Positions 59,983-64,000 of a stretch of 64,000 nt of DNA are shown one piece after another (within the stretch, counting starts at the first letter, position 1; the number at the start of each line of letters is the position of its first letter). Position numbers and translations under genes: made by a program. The stretch is from Cristatella mucedo (lineage: Eukaryota; Bryozoa; Phylactolaemata; Cristatellidae), in the NCBI GenBank assembly GCA_009760855.2, contig WPIO01000050.1:1487001-1551000 (forward strand), written 5' to 3'. The notes under the pieces were generated by a model. It did no database searches, was not told the origin of the DNA, and worked only from the letters and a program-made list of their open reading frames with translations.

Positions 59983-62866
59983 CTGCAAAGGAAGGAAGAG
60001 GGCAGGGGGGACAATCTCGAAAGGCAGACAGACAGCAATGGAGGGCAGGAGGGGAAAATGGAAGCTAGCAGCCTAGCAGTCGTGGGCCCGCGGGGACGAG
60101 CTCCGACAATCACGGACGCGCAGTTAAGCACCACGTTTATTTAGCCTGACGAGTAGAATGGTGTTTCTCAACCGAGCATCTTAGCACGATCGAGAGCTGC
60201 TCAACACAAGCAGCAGCGGCGGGAGCTTTTCGGCATGCCTCCGTCGGTGCATCGAACTTGCGAAGGTCAGCCAGAGCAAAAAACAGCATCCATACACACT
60301 AACGGTAGTAAAGAGCACGAGGCTATCACGTGATAGGTACTAGCAAGGCTATCACGGGAAGGGTCTGAAGCACTAGCGCTTCGTCTGGGCTGAATAAATG
60401 TGTCAATGTGTGAGGTGGTCACTACGAATACACCAATACACCATACGCTCACAGCTGAGCAGGCAAAAAGTAATCATCAGGATAGATATAAGCCCGAAGG
60501 CAGCATCTGACGACACGAGAATAATGACCAGCTCATGGCAGCAGTATCCAAACACGCAGACCTATGTGCTACAGTCACGATCTAGTGCACCTTTCGATGG
60601 CATCCAGCAAACAAGCAATATGGGTCACCCACTGCCTACTCTGGATTGGATAATGCTGCTATGTTAGCCACAGAGACGACATACTTATCGCTGGTGTACA
60701 TTCGATAGGGGCCACAAATTAGTGACCACACATCCTGAAGGCCAGTCAATCAAGTAATCTTTCTCTAATGAGCAATGGCAACAAAAGCCCCAAGCCACAA
60801 ACACACGAAGAGAACGATGCCAATGCCAATTCCAGCTCCCAATCTATATCGACACTGGCATCCAATGCCGAAATCTGAGATCCTGTATGCTGAATGATCC
60901 CGGATTCTGGACAGCCGAACTGGAGCAGGATCAGGCAACAAGAATGACTGACTAAAGGGACTCATGCATGGGCATCAGCTACTTAGTTAAGGGACCGCCA
61001 ACGGTCTGATTACTTCCGAGGTGACATGCCGAGTTCGGCAGGACTACACGCTTTCGGCAGCATGCAGGCCACGCGTGTCCAGCCACCACAACCTTCGTCC
61101 CTTCCCGGCTCCAGCAGAACTCGGGAAGCCATCTTGCCATGGTTTCCTCCGAAGGCTGCCCGTGACAAAAAGGTGGGCACTCGAACCTGGACAAGCAGCC
61201 TTCAGGGCATGGAATGGGGAGGAGGAGGAGGAGGAGGAGGAGGAGGAGGAGGAGGAGGAGGAGGAGGAGGAGGAGGAGGAGGAGGAGGAGGAGGAGGAGG
61301 AGGAGGAGGAGGAGGAGGAGGAGGAGGAGGAGGAGGAGGAGGAGGAGGAGGAGGAGGAGGGGGAGGAGGAGGAGGAGGAGGAGGAGGAGGAGTGCTGATG
61401 GATGCACGGCACCAGCGAGTCAGCAGCAGGCGACACGAGCAGAACGACAGACCCGGAGCGGGTGGAGCCAGCGCCACAGCTGCTGCTTTCGGCACTGGAA
61501 CAGAAAAGGCCCGTGTCGTGTCGCATGTCCTCGGCATGCTGTGATCTCGGCCTGACCTCAGAAGCCAGCCTCGCGAATGTCGTAGCCACTCGCACGACTC
61601 CAAGGGATGCCAATCAGGACCGGGAACCGTGCCCACGAGGTCGGCAGAGCAGACAGCAGCGGTGGCGCAAAACTGCGGGCAGCCAGTGTCAGTGACAGCA
61701 GCAGCGACGCTGCCACTGGCACGTGACCAGTGAGCAGTGAGCAGCAGCAAAGCCCTATAGTGGGGGGGGGGAGGAAGCGACCTTAGGCCGCCCTCAAACA
61801 CTACGACTGTGCACGAGCTATGACTTTTAATTGTTTGCAGGTCTAGTTCCCCGAGATGAAAATTCTGGCTCCGACTCTGCAGCCATCTTGCAGCCATTCC
61901 TGCACAGGCCTGTGGCAGACGGGAGCGAGGATATCGACATCGTCCACACCAGTAGCAACCGGGCAAAAGGAAGTTGCAAGAGGCAGGCTTGCGAAACACA
62001 ATCGAGCAGACGAACAAGGAAGCCATATACAAAAAAGGCTTCGGATAGCTCGCCGCGCTGCTCAGACGGATCGGTTTTTCGTTTTCTGTTGTTAAAAGGC
62101 CTTCCCTTAAGCTTTGCGACGAAGCGCTGCCGCCCGAACGGCTGTCGACTGAAATATGAATGAAGAAATCTGAAAAAACTCGGGAGAGCAACCGTGGTGG
62201 CGAGGCGAGGAAGCCGTGCACACAGTACCAAATGCGGCGCGAGCGCTTTCCTCGGCTTACTTGACAAACTCGTCAGCCGCCAGACCGAACACAGGATCGA
62301 GGCATTTTCCAAACAACACGACGTCCTGAACTGCGGCCGTGTCGGGCCAGCTCACCAGCAAGACCAGCCGATACCGGTACCGCAGGTCACCGCATGTCAC
62401 GTCGCCACAGCCTCGGGGGCAGCACCACCTGCAACGGCCGCGCATGCGAGAGCGAGCTTCGGCTGCAGGTGCCTCGGTGGCAGCCATATTGCCGCTCGCC
62501 GCCCACCCCTGGCCGGTCCTGCGGCTGCCGGACATGGCCGCTCGAGCGGGCAGCCTCAGCCCAGGGGTTCCAGTAACTCGCGTGAGAATGCACGGGCGCC
62601 CAGGTCGCGAGCAAATTTCTTTTCGTGGCCTCAGCAGCGGCTAATTCGGCTTTCGGCCAATGCACGTGACTGCAGAGAGACGACACAAAAGAAGACAGCC
62701 GCCAGCCGACTGACGCGTCTCCGAGTCGTTGAGAGTCTGCTGCCCCTTCGGACGATCGCGTCGCTTCCCGAAGCGACGCGATCGTCCGAAGGGGCAACAT
62801 GTAGCGACCCAATTGTTCGACAAAAACCGTGCATTAGCCAGCCAACAACCAACGACAACCAACCGC

Positions 62867-62965
<99 letters not shown>

Positions 62966-63748
62966 CTGCTACGAGCAGCGTCCACGGCTATTGCAAAAAT
63001 TTTTTCGGCTTTTTGCTTTCCTTCGCGTCGAACCGCACGACTCGGTCCCGCCGCCTCCAAGCGTTGTCTGTGCAAAACCGACTCGGCCAGCAAAGGAAGG
63101 ACGAAGGGCCGTCTTCGGCGGCGGCGACTCGTAGCTGCAGCTCCATCGCGTCGCCCCCATCGCGCAGCGGAGAGAGAAACGCGCCCGCGGGTAGCAAGGA
63201 GCATCCTGAGGCGCGCGCGGCCGGTCATCGAGCTGAGCAGATGTAAGCAGCGCGGTCGCATTTGCGACCTGCCCCCTGCAGCAGCCGAGTTCGAGTGCGG
63301 TAGCAGCAGGAGGACCAGCGGAAGTAGCCCGCGCGAGCGCTCCGCCAGCAAAGTCGAGGCGCAGAGCAACAGCTCGGAGCGCGCCGAGCGCGGCGGAAGC
63401 AGCATCGACGAACGAACGAACGACAGCCGGGTGGGCGACACCGGGCTCGGGACACGCCGGATGGAAGAGCAGCGACGAGGGGGGTGTGAGGGGGGGCGGA
63501 GCGGAGCGAAACGACGGAGCCTTAGCCGGAGAGCTCGCGGCAGCGCCGGCGAATGCCGCAAATGACCCGCAAAAAGTCGCCCGCTCCGCTCACCTGCCAC
63601 TGGTGTCGCGCGTCACTTTACCGAGACAGGTCGGGCAGAAGGGATACCAGAACGCACCGTCCCTCACGTCGATCACGCGTCCAGCGACGCGGACAGCAGT
63701 TGGCACGTCTCGTCCCGTTACCGCGCCCTGGCGGCTTTCGCGCGGCAT
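58494..63748 (-). CDS. DDIAS/noxin-like protein (zinc ribbon plus RPA-C-like OB fold)
   Basis: Three minus-strand exons (63748-63594, 62428-62261, 59982-58494) join in frame through GT-AG introns and encode 603 residues. Residues 33-60 form a zinc ribbon ('YPFCPTC', then 'WCCPRGCG'). Next comes an OB-fold core: 'LRYRYRLVLLVSW', 'DVVLFGKCLDPVFGLAADEF', 'LLDSVRDSVAGRRFLFDV' and 'ALGLLPLSDGFRSVLALVL'. This order and spacing match the N-terminal domain of vertebrate DDIAS (noxin), which resembles the C-terminal DNA-binding domain of RPA1. DDIAS supports DNA replication and damage survival in the nucleus. The rest, to residue 603, is Ser/Pro/Arg-rich and apparently disordered, as in DDIAS, though vertebrate proteins are longer (about 1,000 residues). 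MEIOB or an RPA1 relative is a less likely alternative, because 'FGKCLDPVFG' fits DDIAS better. Confidence 0.8.
61217..61392. repeat. (GGA)n array in intron 2 of the DDIAS-like gene
   Basis: About 58 GGA units with one interruption. It would read as poly-Gly, poly-Glu or poly-Arg on the plus strand; the apparent frames through it are artefacts. Confidence 0.97.
62261..62428 (-). CDS. DDIAS-like exon 2 (zinc ribbon second half and OB fold)
   Basis: Acceptor CGTTGCAG (ends 62429), donor TCAA|GTAAGC (GT at 62260-62259), 168 bases, phase 2 in and 2 out. Encodes 'WCCPRGCGDVTCGDLRYRYR' through 'GLAADEFV'. Confidence 0.85.
62741..62796. repeat. perfect 27-bp palindrome with 2-base loop
   Basis: Arm 62741-62767 (starting 'tgccccttcggacgatcgcg') is the exact complement of 62770-62796, with only CC between. 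Lies in intron 1 of the DDIAS-like gene. Confidence 0.95.
62869..62964. repeat. (AGC)n array in intron 1 of the DDIAS-like gene
   Basis: 32 perfect AGC units ((GCT)n on the coding strand). Long frames through it are artefacts of the repeat. Confidence 0.97.
63594..63748 (-). CDS. DDIAS-like exon 1 (start and first zinc knuckle)
   Basis: The ATG at 63748-63746 has an in-frame TAG four codons upstream, so it is a natural start. 51 codons plus two bases, donor GGCAG|GTGAGC (GT at 63593-63592). It ends with 'FWYPFCPTCLGKVTRDTSG', the first Cys pair of the ribbon. The surrounding DNA is CpG-rich, in keeping with a promoter-proximal exon. Confidence 0.82.
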
Positions 63749-64000
63749 CCGCGCGAGCTAGCAGACGCGTCGCGGAGCGACCGATGGCGAGCCGCGCAGG
63801 CGGCGGCGCGGTCGAAATTCGCGGCACCCGGAAGCGGTGAGCCCGGTGGGTGTGTGTGTGACGGGGCAGCGTTTACTCGACCAAGTGGCGATGACGATGA
63901 GGATGATGACGATGGTGGTGATGTAAGCCAGTCGTTATGCGCGGGTAGGCTCATTATCGCGAGATAATTTCCTTTCGCGCTCGGATAGAGGAAGGAAAGA
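63749..64000 (-). promoter_or_regulatory. CpG-rich 5' flank of the DDIAS-like gene
   Basis: CpG-dense up to about 63850. A short GAT/GAC-rich stretch lies at 63888-63920. No TATA box was identified at a convincing distance. Confidence 0.3.

Noticed and set aside
58513-60144. Plus-strand frames opposite the DDIAS-like exon 3
   Set aside because: They share wobble positions with the minus frame, so they are open for compositional reasons. The minus frame has a matching acceptor, phase and domain.
61068-61172. Plus-strand exon-like block with acceptor CATGCAG and donor AAAAAG|GTGGGC
   Set aside because: It lies inside intron 2 of the minus-strand DDIAS-like gene, has two equally open frames and no recognisable domain, and no partner exon could be joined with confidence.
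61843-62163. Plus-strand exon-like frame after 'attgtttgcag', acidic then basic
   Set aside because: It also lies within that intron, overlaps open frames on the opposite strand and matches nothing known. It needs an upstream exon in phase 1, and the candidate at 61068-61172 is in phase 0.
62641-63600. Long Ala/Ser/Gln-run frames across the (AGC)n array on both strands
   Set aside because: They are created by the triplet repeat and GC-rich flanks. The array falls in an intron of a better-supported gene.

Overview
This is a piece of a eukaryotic nuclear genome, most likely from an invertebrate animal. Coding sequence is split by GT-AG introns. TAF6, a DDIAS/noxin-like gene and a rhodopsin-type receptor point to a metazoan. 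Long (CT)n, (GA)n, (AT)n and triplet arrays, tRNA-derived SINEs and many dead 5'-truncated LINEs fill the rest. I cannot name the species. There are no bacterial operons, CRISPR arrays or intact tRNA/rRNA genes.

Four loci can be supported as host genes. (1) A minus-strand first coding exon of a CAP-Gly-type protein at 4010-4151 reads out towards the left edge. (2) TAF6, the TFIID subunit, is complete on the plus strand at 16814-31366. It has nine coding exons whose phases all agree (643 codons) and introns loaded with repeats. (3) A single-exon seven-transmembrane receptor lies at 55402-56313 plus. (4) A minus-strand gene at 58494-63748 has three exons that join in frame. They give a 603-residue protein with a zinc ribbon and an RPA-C-like OB fold, closely resembling the N-terminal domain of DDIAS (noxin). 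Its last exon looks like an anonymous 546-codon reading frame until the upstream exons are found.

Mobile DNA dominates the remainder. LINE family 1 (CR1/L2/Rex-like RT, 3' tail of ATT repeats) has more than fifteen fragments, the best at 10574-12131 (minus) and 45655-47165 (plus). LINE family 2 (3' tail of ATAC repeats on its own strand) is best seen at 22987-23760. Two tRNA-derived SINE families occur. SINE A ends in a tail that nearly matches the 3' end of LINE family 1, as expected for a SINE mobilised by that LINE. A non-autonomous LTR retrotransposon sits at 12139-14482 (minus), with LTRs, an initiator-tRNA-Met primer binding site, a polypurine tract and a 7-bp target duplication. Fragments of an R2-like endonuclease domain (about 50948-51106) and an unidentified coding relic (48906-49600) are also present.

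Layout: 1-10570 mostly intergenic with the CAP-Gly exon and CpG-rich DNA; 10574-16540 LINE and LTR elements; 16.8-31.4 kb TAF6; 31.4-55.4 kb repeat-rich intergenic DNA; 55.4-56.8 kb receptor; 57.3-57.9 kb LINE-2 fragments; 58.5-63.75 kb the DDIAS-like gene with its CpG-rich 5' end at the right edge. Apart from TAF6 (transcription initiation) and the DDIAS-like gene (probably single-strand DNA binding in genome maintenance), no functional link between neighbours is evident.
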